Source of the DNA: Pseudomonadota bacterium
GTDB taxonomy: Bacteria; Pseudomonadota; Gammaproteobacteria; Xanthomonadales; Xanthomonadaceae
Assembly (NCBI GenBank): GCA_023438325.1
Contig: JAEXRB010000216.1
Span: 1-15,316, forward strand
Length of the DNA stretch: 15,316 nucleotides
Reading direction: 5' to 3'
The translations under genes and the position numbers were made by a program. The notes under the pieces were generated by a model, which saw only the letters and a list, made by a program, of their open reading frames with translations, was not told where the DNA came from and made no database searches. Position 1 is the first letter of the stretch. Every line of letters begins with the position of its first letter. Positions 6,663 through 13,969 of the stretch are shown piece after piece.

Positions 6663-9500
6663 GTGAGCAGCCTGATCCAGCAATTCCAGCAAACCTCCCC
6701 CCTGGCCGGCGGCAACGCCGATTACGTCGAAAGCCGCTATGAGGCTTGGCTCGCCGATCCTGGATCGGTGTCGCCTGAGTGGCGCAAGTACTTCGACACC
6801 TTCAAGGGGCGCGAGGCTGGCGACGTGCCGCATTCAGCGGTCATCGAGCGCATCGCGCTGGCTGCGCAGATCGCCCCCAGGCTTGGTCCCAGCTCCGTGG
6901 TCAGCGATGCTTATTCCGAAAGCCAGGGCGGCGTACGCAAACTGGTAACGGCGTACCGCTCGCGTGGGCATCTGGGTGCAAAGCTCGATCCGCTCGACAT
7001 GATGCCGTCGCCGGAAGCGCCGGATCTGGACCTTCCCTTCCACGGCCTGTCGCAGGCTGATCTGGATGTGGAGTTCTCCACCGGCGCGTTTTTCGGCACC
7101 GAGCGCATGTCGCTGCGTGCGCTGCTGTCGGCCTTGCGCTCGACATACAGCAGCAGCATCGGCGCGGAGTTCATGCACATCTCCGATGCGGCCCAGCGCC
7201 AGTGGATCTACAAGCGTCTGGAGCAGGCCGGCGGCAAGTTCGACTTCAAGCCCGAGCAGCGCAAGCGCCTGCTTGAGCGCCTCACGGCGGCGGAAGGCCT
7301 GGAGCGCTACCTGCACACCAAGTACGTCGGCCAGAAGCGTTTCTCGCTGGAAGGCGGCGATTCGCTGATCCCGATGCTCGATGTGCTGGTGGCCGAATCG
7401 GGCGCTGCCGGCGTCAAGGAATTGGCCATCGGCATGGCCCATCGCGGCCGTCTGAACGTGCTGGTCAACACGCTGGGCAAGTCGCCGGCCAAGTTGTTCG
7501 TCGAATTCCAGGGCTAGTTCGATCACCCCGATTCTCCCGATCACACCGGTGACGTGAAGTACCACATGGGCTTCTCCTCCGACGTGATGACGGCGGCAGG
7601 GCCGGTGCATCTGGCGTTGGCGTTCAATCCCTCGCATCTGGAAATCGTCGATCCCGTGGTGGCCGGCTCGGTTCGCGCCCGCCAGGTGCGACATGACGAC
7701 GATGCCCACGAACTGGCCATGCCCATCCTGATCCACGGCGATGCCGCGTTTGCCGGTCAGGGCGTGGTGATGGAACTCTTCCAGATGTCGCAGGCGCGCG
7801 GCTTCAAGGTCGGCGGCACCTTGCACATCGTGGTCAACAATCAGGTCGGCTTCACCACCAGCCGTCTGGATGACGCGCGTTCCACCCTTTACTGCACCGA
7901 TGTCGCCAAGTTCGTCGGCGCGCCGGTGTTCCACGTCAACGGTGATGACCCCGAAGCGGTGGCTTTCGTGGCCAAGCTGGCGTTCGATTACCGTCGCCAG
8001 TTCAAGCGCGATGTCGTCATCGATCTGGTCTGCTATCGCCGCCACGGCCATAACGAGGCCGATGAGCCGGCGGCCACCCAGCCGCTGATGTACCAGAACA
8101 TCCGCAGTCGCAAGACCACGCGCGAGCTGTATGCTGAAAAGCTCCAGGGTGCAGGCGTGATTGCTGCCGGCGAGGCACAGCAGATCGTCGATGCGTTCCG
8201 CGCCAAGCTTGACAAGGGCGAGGTCACCACGGAGCTGGCGCCGCCGACTGATGGCCTGGTCACGATCGATTGGACGCCGTTCCTCCGCGGTTCGATTGCC
8301 GATCCAGTGGCCACTGGTGTGTTGCGCAAGGACATCGACGCGCTGGCGTTGGCCATCAACACCTTGCCGGATGACCTCAAGCTGCATCCACGCGTGGCGA
8401 AGATCTACGAAGACCGCCGCAAGATGGCCGCAGGCGAACAGGCCGGCGATTGGGGCTTTGCCGAAAATCTGGCATACGCCACCTTGCTCAATGAAGGCTA
8501 TCGACTGCGTCTGGTCGGTCAGGATGCCGGTCGCGGCACCTTCTTCCATCGCCACGCGGTGCTGCATGATCAGGACAGCGGGCGCACTTACTTGCCGCTG
8601 TCGGCACTGACCCAGCGTCCGAGTGACGTCACCGTCATCGACTCGCTGCTCTCCGAAGAAGCGGTGATGGCATTCGAGTACGGCTATGCCACGTCCGATC
8701 CTTATACCTTGGGTATCTGGGAAGCGCAGTTCGGCGACTTTGCCAACGGCGCGCAGGTCGTGATCGACCAGTTCATCAGCTCCGGTCAGGCCAAGTGGGG
8801 CCGGTTGTGTGGTCTTTCGCTGTTCCTGCCGCACGGTTACGAGGGGCAGGGGCCGGAACACAGTTCGGCGCGCCTCGAGCGCTTCCTGCAACTGTGCGCG
8901 CTGGCGAACATGCAGGTCGTGGTGCCCACCACGCCGGCGCAGGCCTTCCACATGATCCGTCGCCAGATGAAGCTGCCCACGCGCGTGCCGCTGGTGGTGA
9001 TGACGCCCAAGTCGCTGCTGCGTCACAAGCTGGCGGTATCCACGCTGGACGAGTTGGCCTTGGGCAGTTTCCAGCGCCTGATTCCCGACAGCACCGCGAC
9101 CGATGTAGCCAAGGTCAAGCGCGTGGTTGCCTGCTCGGGCAAGGTCTACTACGACCTGCTCGAAGAGGCGAACAAGCGTGGCATCACCGATGTGGCCCTG
9201 GTGCGTGTCGAACAGCTGTATCCGTTCCCGCGCGAAGAACTGATCGACGAGCTCAAGCGCTTCCCGAATGCCACCGATCTGGTCTGGTGTCAGGAAGAGC
9301 CGCAGAACCAGGGCGCGTGGTATCAGATCCAGCATCACCTGCGCTTCTGCCTGCAAGGCAAGCAGAACCTCAGCTATGCGGGACGCGCCCGCTCGCCCGC
9401 TCCGGCCGCCGGGCATCTGGCCACGCACAATGCCGAACAGGCCAAGCTGGTCGAAGATGCACTGGTCGCCAAGCTCGGCGACGGTCACGTCGCCGAGTAA
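6663..9500 (+). pseudogene. sucA: 2-oxoglutarate dehydrogenase E1 (SucA), interrupted by one in-frame TAG
   Basis: Thiamine-diphosphate enzyme that decarboxylates 2-oxoglutarate and passes the succinyl group to lipoyl-E2 in the TCA cycle. From GTG 6663 to TAA 9500 the frame encodes 945 codons (E. coli SucA has 933 residues), interrupted only by TAG at codon 285 (7515-7517). Codons 1-284 contain the N-terminal E2-binding segment and reach AIGMAHRGRLNVLVNTLGK. After the stop the same frame gives FDHPDSPDHTGD and then VKYHMGFSSD, with no gap. HGDAAFAGQG (from codon 358) and NNQVGF (392-397) hold ThDP/Mg2+ ligands, and the transketolase-like pyrimidine and C-terminal domains follow. Without readthrough, the 284-residue product lacks the active site. 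An internal restart at GTG 7554 or ATG 7566 would give a long C-terminal fragment missing H260. The remaining 660 codons show no further stop or frameshift. This is a sequencing error, a recent mutation or readthrough; I cannot tell which. Confidence 0.93.
7515..7517 (+). other. In-frame amber codon inside sucA
   Basis: The codons read GAA TTC CAG GGC TAG TTC GAT CAC. One base change from CAG (Gln) or AAG (Lys) would explain the TAG. It falls in a surface-type linker just before the conserved TGDVKYHMGF segment. No complete gene in the window ends in TAG; all end in TGA or TAA. Confidence 0.97.
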
Positions 9501-9545
9501 GCTTTCCACCTCAAACGCCTATACGCCATCAAAGGACGCGCCCTC

Positions 9546-10724
9546 ATGTCCATCGAAGTCAAAGTCCCGGTCCTGCCGGAATCGGTTTCCGACGCCACCA
9601 TCGCCACATGGCACAAGAAGGTGGGCGATGCGGTTGCCCGCGACGAGAATCTGATCGATCTGGAAACCGACAAGGTCGTGCTGGAAGTTCCTTCGCCGGT
9701 CAACGGCGTGCTGAAGGAAATCCGCTTCCAAGCCGGTGCCACCGTCACTTCCGATCAAGTGGTCGCGGTGATCGAAGAGGGCGCGGCAGCCGCTGCTGCG
9801 CCGGCCAAGGCCGAAGCACCGGCCGCTGCGGCGCCTGCCAAGCCGGCTGAAGCGGCCAAGCCGGCTGCGGCCAGCGCCGGCACGTCGCTGCCTCCGGGTG
9901 CACGTTTTGCCGCCGAGGTGAATCAGGTCAATCCGGCCGAAGTGGCTGGCACCGGCCGTCGCGGTGCGGTCACCAAGGAAGACATCCTCAATCACGTCAA
10001 GAATGGACCGGTGGGCGGTGGCGCACGTCCGGAAGAGCGCGTGCCGATGACCCGCATCCGCAAGCGCATTGCCGAGCGCCTGATGGAATCGAAGAATTCC
10101 ATCGCGATGTTGACCTCGTTCAACGAGATCAACCTCAGCAAGGTGATGCAGTTGCGCAAGGAAATGCAGGAATCGTTCGAGAAGGCCAACGGCATCAAGC
10201 TCGGCTTCATGAGCTTCTTCGCCAAGGCCGCTGCCGAGGCCCTCAAGCGTCATCCCGTCGTCAACGCTTCGGTCGATGGCAACGACATCATCTATCACGG
10301 TTACGCCGACATCTCCGTTGCAGTGTCCTCCGACAAGGGCCTGGTCACGCCGGTGCTGCGCAACGTCGAGCGCATGAGTTTTGCCGATGTTGAGCGTGCG
10401 ATTGCCGATTACGCCAAGGCAGCGCGCGAGGGCGGCCTCAAGCTGGAAGACCTGCAGGGTGGCACCTTCACCATCACCAACGGCGGCACCTTCGGTTCGC
10501 TGTTCTCCACGCCGATCGTCAATCCGCCGCAGTCGGCCATTCTGGGCATGCATGCGATCAAGGAGCGCGCCATCGTCGAGAACGGCCAAGTCGTGGCCGC
10601 GCCGATGATGTACGTCGCCATTTCCTACGATCACCGCATCATCGACGGCAAGGATGCGGTGCTGTTCCTGGTGGACATCAAGAACCAGCTGGAAAACCCG
10701 CATCGCATGTTGCTGGGCCTGTAA
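9546..10724 (+). CDS. sucB: Dihydrolipoyl succinyltransferase, E2 of 2-oxoglutarate dehydrogenase
   Basis: Core of the 2-oxoglutarate dehydrogenase complex; transfers the succinyl group from its lipoyl arm to CoA. The protein is 392 residues. The lipoyl domain is at about 2-77, with the lipoylated K43 in DLETDKVVLEV. An Ala/Pro/Lys linker at about 79-113 precedes the peripheral subunit-binding domain at about 115-152 (LPPGARFAAEVNQVNPAEVA, GTGRRGAVTKEDIL). The catalytic domain at 163-392 ends with YDHRIIDGKDAV, carrying H363 and D367. RRGAVTKEDI and TITNGGTFGSL mark it as E2o rather than pyruvate E2. It lies 45 bases after sucA with AAAGGA at 9531-9536 as ribosome binding site. It appears fully intact, which argues against long-standing loss of the complex. 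Confidence 0.97.
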   Translation: MSIEVKVPVLPESVSDATIATWHKKVGDAVARDENLIDLETDKVVLEVPSPVNGVLKEIRFQAGATVTSDQVVAVIEEGAAAAAAPAKAEAPAAAAPAKPAEAAKPAAASAGTSLPPGARFAAEVNQVNPAEVAGTGRRGAVTKEDILNHVKNGPVGGGARPEERVPMTRIRKRIAERLMESKNSIAMLTSFNEINLSKVMQLRKEMQESFEKANGIKLGFMSFFAKAAAEALKRHPVVNASVDGNDIIYHGYADISVAVSSDKGLVTPVLRNVERMSFADVERAIADYAKAAREGGLKLEDLQGGTFTITNGGTFGSLFSTPIVNPPQSAILGMHAIKERAIVENGQVVAAPMMYVAISYDHRIIDGKDAVLFLVDIKNQLENPHRMLLGL

Positions 10725-10728
10725 GGAG
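10723..10728 (+). promoter_or_regulatory. Ribosome binding site fixing the lpdA start at 10735
   Basis: AAGGAG overlaps the sucB stop codon and lies 6 bases before ATG 10735, whose product begins MADQFDVIVIGAGPAG. The in-frame ATG at 10654 lies inside sucB and is rejected. Confidence 0.85.
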
Positions 10729-10734
10729 TCCCTC

Positions 10735-12171
10735 ATGGCTGATCAATTCGACGTCATCGTCATCGGTGCCGGCCCGGCTGGCTACCATGCCGCGATTCGT
10801 GCCGCGCAGCTCGGCAAGAAGACCGCCTGCATCGATGCCGCGCTCGGCAAGGATGGCAAGCCCGCCCTTGGCGGCACCTGCCTGCGCGTGGGTTGCATCC
10901 CGTCCAAGGCGTTGCTGGATTCGTCGCACCAGTACCACAACATGACCCACTCGTTCGAGCAGCACGGCATCAGCTTCAACGATGCCAAGATCGACGTGGC
11001 GAAGATGGTGGGCCGCAAGGATGCCATCGTGAAGCAGTTCACCGGCGGCATCGCGCAGTTGTTCAAGGCCAACAAGGTGACTCCGTACTACGGCTTCGGT
11101 CAGTTGCAGCCGGGCAACATCGTCAAGGTGAAGCAGCACGATGGCAGCGAGGTGGAACTCACGGCCGCCAACATCATCATTGCGGCCGGTTCGGATTCGA
11201 TCGAGCTGCCGTTCGCCAAGTTCGATGGTGAAAGCATCGTCGACAACGTCGGCGGCCTCGATTTCACCGAAGTGCCGAAGCGTCTGGCCGTGATTGGCGC
11301 GGGCGTGATTGGCCTGGAGCTGGGCAGCGTGTGGCGTCGCCTCGGTGCCGAAGTGACCATCCTCGAAGCGATGCCGGATTTCCTCGCCGCCGCCGATGCG
11401 GAGGTGAGCCGCCTGGCTGCGCGTGAGTTCAAGAAGGAAGGCCTCAACATCCTGCTCGGTGCCAAGGTCAGCAAGACCGAAGTGACAGGCAAGGGCAAGA
11501 AGCAGGAAGTGCTGATCAGCTATTCGGACAAGGAGGGCGAAAAAACCCTCGCCGTGGACAAGTTGCTGGTGGCCGTGGGCCGTCGTGCGGCATCCAAGGG
11601 CTTGCTTGCCGAAGGCACCGGCGTGCAACTGAACGAGCGCGGGCAAGTCGTGGTGGACGATCATTGCCATACTGGCGTGCCGGGCATCTGGGCGATCGGT
11701 GACTGCGTGCGTGGCCCGATGCTGGCGCACAAGGCGTTCGAGGAAGGCATTGCGGTGGCCGAGCTGATCGCAGGCCTGCCGGGTCACGTCAATTTCGACA
11801 CCATCCCGTACGTCATCTATACCTCGCCGGAAATCGCCTGGGTGGGCAAGACCGAGCAGCAACTCAAGGCCGAGGGCGTCGCCTACAAGGCCGGCAGCTT
11901 CCCGTTCGCGGCCGTGGGCCGTGCGGTGGCAATGGCTGAGCCGGTGGGCTTCGTCAAGGTGCTTGCCGATGCGGAAACCGACCGAGTGCTCGGCCTGCAT
12001 CTGATTGGCCCGAATGTGAGCGAACTGGTGCACGAAGGCGTGCTGACGATGGAGTTCAGCGGCTCGGCCGACGATCTGGCCCGCATCTGCCACGCTCATC
12101 CGAGCCTTTCCGAAGCCATCCACGATGCCGCCATGGCCGTGGACAAGCGGGCGATCCACAAGCCCAATTGA
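10735..12171 (+). CDS. lpdA: Dihydrolipoyl dehydrogenase (E3)
   Basis: FAD flavoenzyme that reoxidises the dihydrolipoyl group of E2 with NAD+. The protein is 478 residues, normal for the family. The FAD-binding GAGPAG is at 11-16. The redox disulfide GGTCLRVGCIPSK has C49 and C54. The NAD-binding GAGVIG is at 188-193. The second FAD motif, with GIWAIGDC, is at about 317-324. The C-terminal dimerisation domain has HAHPSLSE with the catalytic H455 and E460. It follows sucB by 10 bases and completes the operon, unlike E. coli, where lpd lies with the pyruvate dehydrogenase genes. No defects are seen. Confidence 0.97.
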   Translation: MADQFDVIVIGAGPAGYHAAIRAAQLGKKTACIDAALGKDGKPALGGTCLRVGCIPSKALLDSSHQYHNMTHSFEQHGISFNDAKIDVAKMVGRKDAIVKQFTGGIAQLFKANKVTPYYGFGQLQPGNIVKVKQHDGSEVELTAANIIIAAGSDSIELPFAKFDGESIVDNVGGLDFTEVPKRLAVIGAGVIGLELGSVWRRLGAEVTILEAMPDFLAAADAEVSRLAAREFKKEGLNILLGAKVSKTEVTGKGKKQEVLISYSDKEGEKTLAVDKLLVAVGRRAASKGLLAEGTGVQLNERGQVVVDDHCHTGVPGIWAIGDCVRGPMLAHKAFEEGIAVAELIAGLPGHVNFDTIPYVIYTSPEIAWVGKTEQQLKAEGVAYKAGSFPFAAVGRAVAMAEPVGFVKVLADAETDRVLGLHLIGPNVSELVHEGVLTMEFSGSADDLARICHAHPSLSEAIHDAAMAVDKRAIHKPN

Positions 12172-12180
12172 CGGCCTCAA

Positions 12181-12206
12181 GGTGCGAGCCCGTGACGGCT
12201 CGCACC
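12181..12206 (+). other. Perfect hairpin between lpdA and acuI, no U-tract
   Basis: GGTGCGAGCC (12181-12190) and GGCTCGCACC (12197-12206) form a 10-bp perfect stem around CGTGAC. It lies 9 bases after the lpdA stop and 4 bases before the proposed acuI ATG at 12211. No T-run follows, so it is not a classical terminator. It may protect the 3' end of the operon message, partly terminate, or restrict acuI translation. Confidence 0.5.
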
Positions 12207-12210
12207 GCCC

Positions 12211-13218
12211 ATGACGGACATGCGCGCGATGCCTGAATCCTTTCCCGCTTTCCGTATCCACGACGACGCTGCCGGTCATCGTGCCGGCATCGAACACCTG
12301 TCGCTGGATGATCTTTCGCCGGGCGAGGTCGTGATTCAGGCGGCCTGGTCTTCGGTCAACTACAAGGATGCGCTGGCCGGCTGCGGACGCGGCAAGATCC
12401 TGCGGCGCTCTCCGCTGGTCGGTGGCATCGATGTGGCCGGCACCGTGGTGTCGAGCGAAAGCCCGGATTATTCGCCGGGTGACGAAGTCGTCGTCACCGG
12501 TTGCGGTCAATCGGAAACACGCGATGGCGGCTATGCGACATGGGTTCGTGCCAGTGCGGGCAGCGTGGTGCGTTTGCCCCAAGGCCTGAGCCTGCGTGAG
12601 GCCATGATCCTCGGTACCGCCGGGTTCACCGCCGCCTTGTCGCTGTTGCGGATGGAGCGCCTCGGGCAGCGTCCGGAACAAGGCCCCATCGTCGTCACGG
12701 GGGCCAGCGGCGGCGTGGGCACGTTGGCCATCGACATCCTGAGCCGCGCTGGCTATGAGGTTCATGCCATCACCGGCAAGCTCGAACAGCTCGACTTTCT
12801 GACCACGCTCGGTGCGCGCCAGGTGATCTCGCGCGAGAAGCTGCACTGGGGCCAGCGCCCGCTGGAAACCGTGCACTGGGCCGGAGCGCTGGATGGCGTG
12901 GGTGGCGAAATGCTCGAAGGCCTCACCCGCGTGATCGGCCCGGGCGGCAACATTGCCAGCTACGGCATGGCCGGCGGGGTCGAGCTGCATACCACGGTGA
13001 TGCCTTTCATCCTGCGCGGTGTCTCGCTGGTGGGCATCACCGCTTCCAACGCCATCCGTGCCGATCGCGAGGCGGTATGGGAAAAGCTTGCGGGCCACTG
13101 GCGCCCGGCACATCTGGAAATGATCTGTACCCGGGAAATCGGGCTGGATGGGTTGCCGGAAGCCTTCGACACCCTGCTCAGTGGTCGTGCCCTGGGGCGC
13201 ACGCTCGTACGCCTCTGA
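12211..13218 (+). CDS. acuI: Acrylyl-CoA reductase (NADPH) / YhdH family oxidoreductase
   Basis: Cytoplasmic zinc-independent MDR-superfamily reductase of the YhdH/AcuI branch. Known members reduce toxic acryloyl-CoA to propionyl-CoA with NADPH. It is 335 residues from ATG 12211. Diagnostic segments are WSSVNYKDALAGCGRGKI, GIDVAGTV, GDEVVVTGCG, MILGTAGFTAALSL, the nucleotide-binding VVTGASGGVGTLAIDIL, and TTVMPFILRGVSLVGI; each aligns with E. coli YhdH. The start is uncertain: 12220 or 12229 (MPESFPAF, with a weak ACGGA at 12214-12218) would shorten it by 3 or 6 residues. It lies 39 bases after lpdA, separated by a hairpin, so partial co-transcription is possible. No acrylate or DMSP genes are nearby, so the physiological substrate is open. 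Confidence 0.88.
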   Translation: MTDMRAMPESFPAFRIHDDAAGHRAGIEHLSLDDLSPGEVVIQAAWSSVNYKDALAGCGRGKILRRSPLVGGIDVAGTVVSSESPDYSPGDEVVVTGCGQSETRDGGYATWVRASAGSVVRLPQGLSLREAMILGTAGFTAALSLLRMERLGQRPEQGPIVVTGASGGVGTLAIDILSRAGYEVHAITGKLEQLDFLTTLGARQVISREKLHWGQRPLETVHWAGALDGVGGEMLEGLTRVIGPGGNIASYGMAGGVELHTTVMPFILRGVSLVGITASNAIRADREAVWEKLAGHWRPAHLEMICTREIGLDGLPEAFDTLLSGRALGRTLVRL

Positions 13219-13248
13219 TTTTTCCGGAATGGTTGCCGAGGAAAATCA
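13216..13248. repeat. Imperfect inverted repeat at the acuI stop
   Basis: TGATTTTTCC (13216-13225, including the TGA stop) pairs with GGAAAATCA (13240-13248) as a 9-bp stem with one bulged T around 14 bases. It is A/T-rich and lacks a following T-run on the + strand. It could be a weak terminator or an operator upstream of the pilH promoter. Confidence 0.3.
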
Positions 13249-13320
13249 ATCCGTTGTTCATTGATGCATGGTTTTGACCATACGCTGGCGGACGCAATTC
13301 GCAATTCCGCGGCTCCACCC

Positions 13321-13349
13321 TTCAACCCGGCCCGGCAAGGCGCTAGAAT
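13321..13349 (+). promoter_or_regulatory. Probable pilH promoter
   Basis: TAGAAT at 13344-13349 (5 of 6 to the -10 consensus) lies 17 bases after TTCAAC at 13321-13326 (3 of 6 to the -35). Transcription would start near 13356, about 55 bases before the pilH ATG. A tandem heptamer GCAATTC GCAATTC at 13294-13307 lies just upstream. Confidence 0.55.
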
Positions 13350-13410
13350 CGAGCCTTCGTCAGGGGGACGCCCGCACTCAGGGGTGGCCGAAGCATTATT
13401 CGAGGGACCT

Positions 13411-13776
13411 ATGGCACGTGTTCTGATCGTCGACGATTCACCTTCCCAGCTGATGGGCATGAAGCTCATCATCGAGCGCCTCGGACACGAGACAGTGACG
13501 GCCGAGGACGGCGCGCTGGGCGTGGAAGCGGCCAAGCGCGAAATGCCGGATCTGATCCTGATGGACGTGGTGATGCCCAACCTCAACGGGTTTCAGGCTA
13601 CGCGTTCCATCTCCAAGAATCCGGATACCGCACACATACCGATCATCCTTGTCACCACCAAGGATCAGGAAACCGATCGCGTCTGGGGCATGCGCCAAGG
13701 CGCCAAGGCCTACCTGACCAAGCCGGTCAACGAGGGCGCACTGATCAAGCTGGTGAAGGAATTGCTGCCCGCCTGA
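13411..13776 (+). CDS. pilH: Single-domain response regulator, PilH-like
   Basis: CheY-type receiver with no output domain. PilH-like proteins act in the Pil-Chp chemosensory pathway controlling type IV pilus retraction and twitching. The protein is 121 residues from ATG 13411, with GAGGG (13402-13406) 4 bases upstream. The acidic pocket D8/D9, phosphoacceptor D52 (LMDVVMPNLNGFQATR), T82 and K104 are all present. NLNGFQATR and VTTKDQETDRVWGMRQGAKA strongly resemble Pseudomonas PilH. The longer frame back to 13261 runs through the promoter and is not the real start. The gene is flanked by its own promoter and terminator with no pilG, pilI, pilJ or chpA beside it, so its partner kinase must be elsewhere. 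A different chemosensory CheY-like role is the main alternative. Confidence 0.85.
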   Translation: MARVLIVDDSPSQLMGMKLIIERLGHETVTAEDGALGVEAAKREMPDLILMDVVMPNLNGFQATRSISKNPDTAHIPIILVTTKDQETDRVWGMRQGAKAYLTKPVNEGALIKLVKELLPA

Positions 13777-13813
13777 TGCTTCGCCAGCGCGAAGAACTGG
13801 CTGCACCAACAAG

Positions 13814-13845
13814 ACCGGCGCGCATCCCGCGCCGGTTTTCTTTTG
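13814..13845 (+). terminator. Rho-independent terminator after pilH
   Basis: ACCGGCGCG (13814-13822) and CGCGCCGGT (13828-13836) form a perfect 9-bp stem around CATCC. It is followed by TTTCTTTTG, a good U-tract, 37 bases after the pilH stop. Confidence 0.92.
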
Positions 13846-13957
13846 TCCATCCGGCATTGGAGCTCACGCTGTCTCAGGCATGGCTCCAGAGCATGCCTGG
13901 GTGCCTGCCCGATCCCTCATGAATCCCCCGGGCATGGATGGCGCGTGCCGGAACGGC

Positions 13958-13963
13958 GACAAT
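13958..13963 (+). promoter_or_regulatory. Possible -10 box for a leaderless transglycosylase mRNA
   Basis: GACAAT (4 of 6 to TATAAT) ends 6 bases before ATG 13970, so transcription from it would begin at or next to the start codon. No Shine-Dalgarno sequence precedes this ATG. A weak TGGATG (3 of 6 to the -35) lies 17 bases upstream at 13935-13940. Confidence 0.35.
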
Positions 13964-13969
13964 CGCGGC

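Noticed and set aside
7515..7517. Programmed recoding of the TAG as pyrrolysine, or a selenocysteine-like system
   Set aside because: Selenocysteine uses TGA, not TAG. The position is a linker rather than a catalytic residue, and no pyl genes are in the window. Plain suppression or error is simpler.
7501..7566. Frameshift or small deletion in sucA
   Set aside because: The frame before and after the TAG is the same and no residues appear missing up to TGDVKYHMGF, so one base substitution suffices.
6834..9509. Very long antisense reading frame (891 codons) opposite sucA
   Set aside because: It mirrors the codon bias of a GC-rich gene, is rich in His/Arg/Gln/Ala without recognisable domains, and the sense strand clearly encodes SucA.
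9780..9885. Ala/Pro/Lys-rich low-complexity repeat in sucB
   Set aside because: This is the ordinary flexible linker between the lipoyl and subunit-binding domains of E2 proteins.
10678..13113. 811-codon antisense frame spanning lpdA and acuI
   Set aside because: Same cause: absence of stops opposite GC-rich coding sequence. The sense strand has two firmly identified enzymes, and no start signals or domains are seen on the reverse strand.
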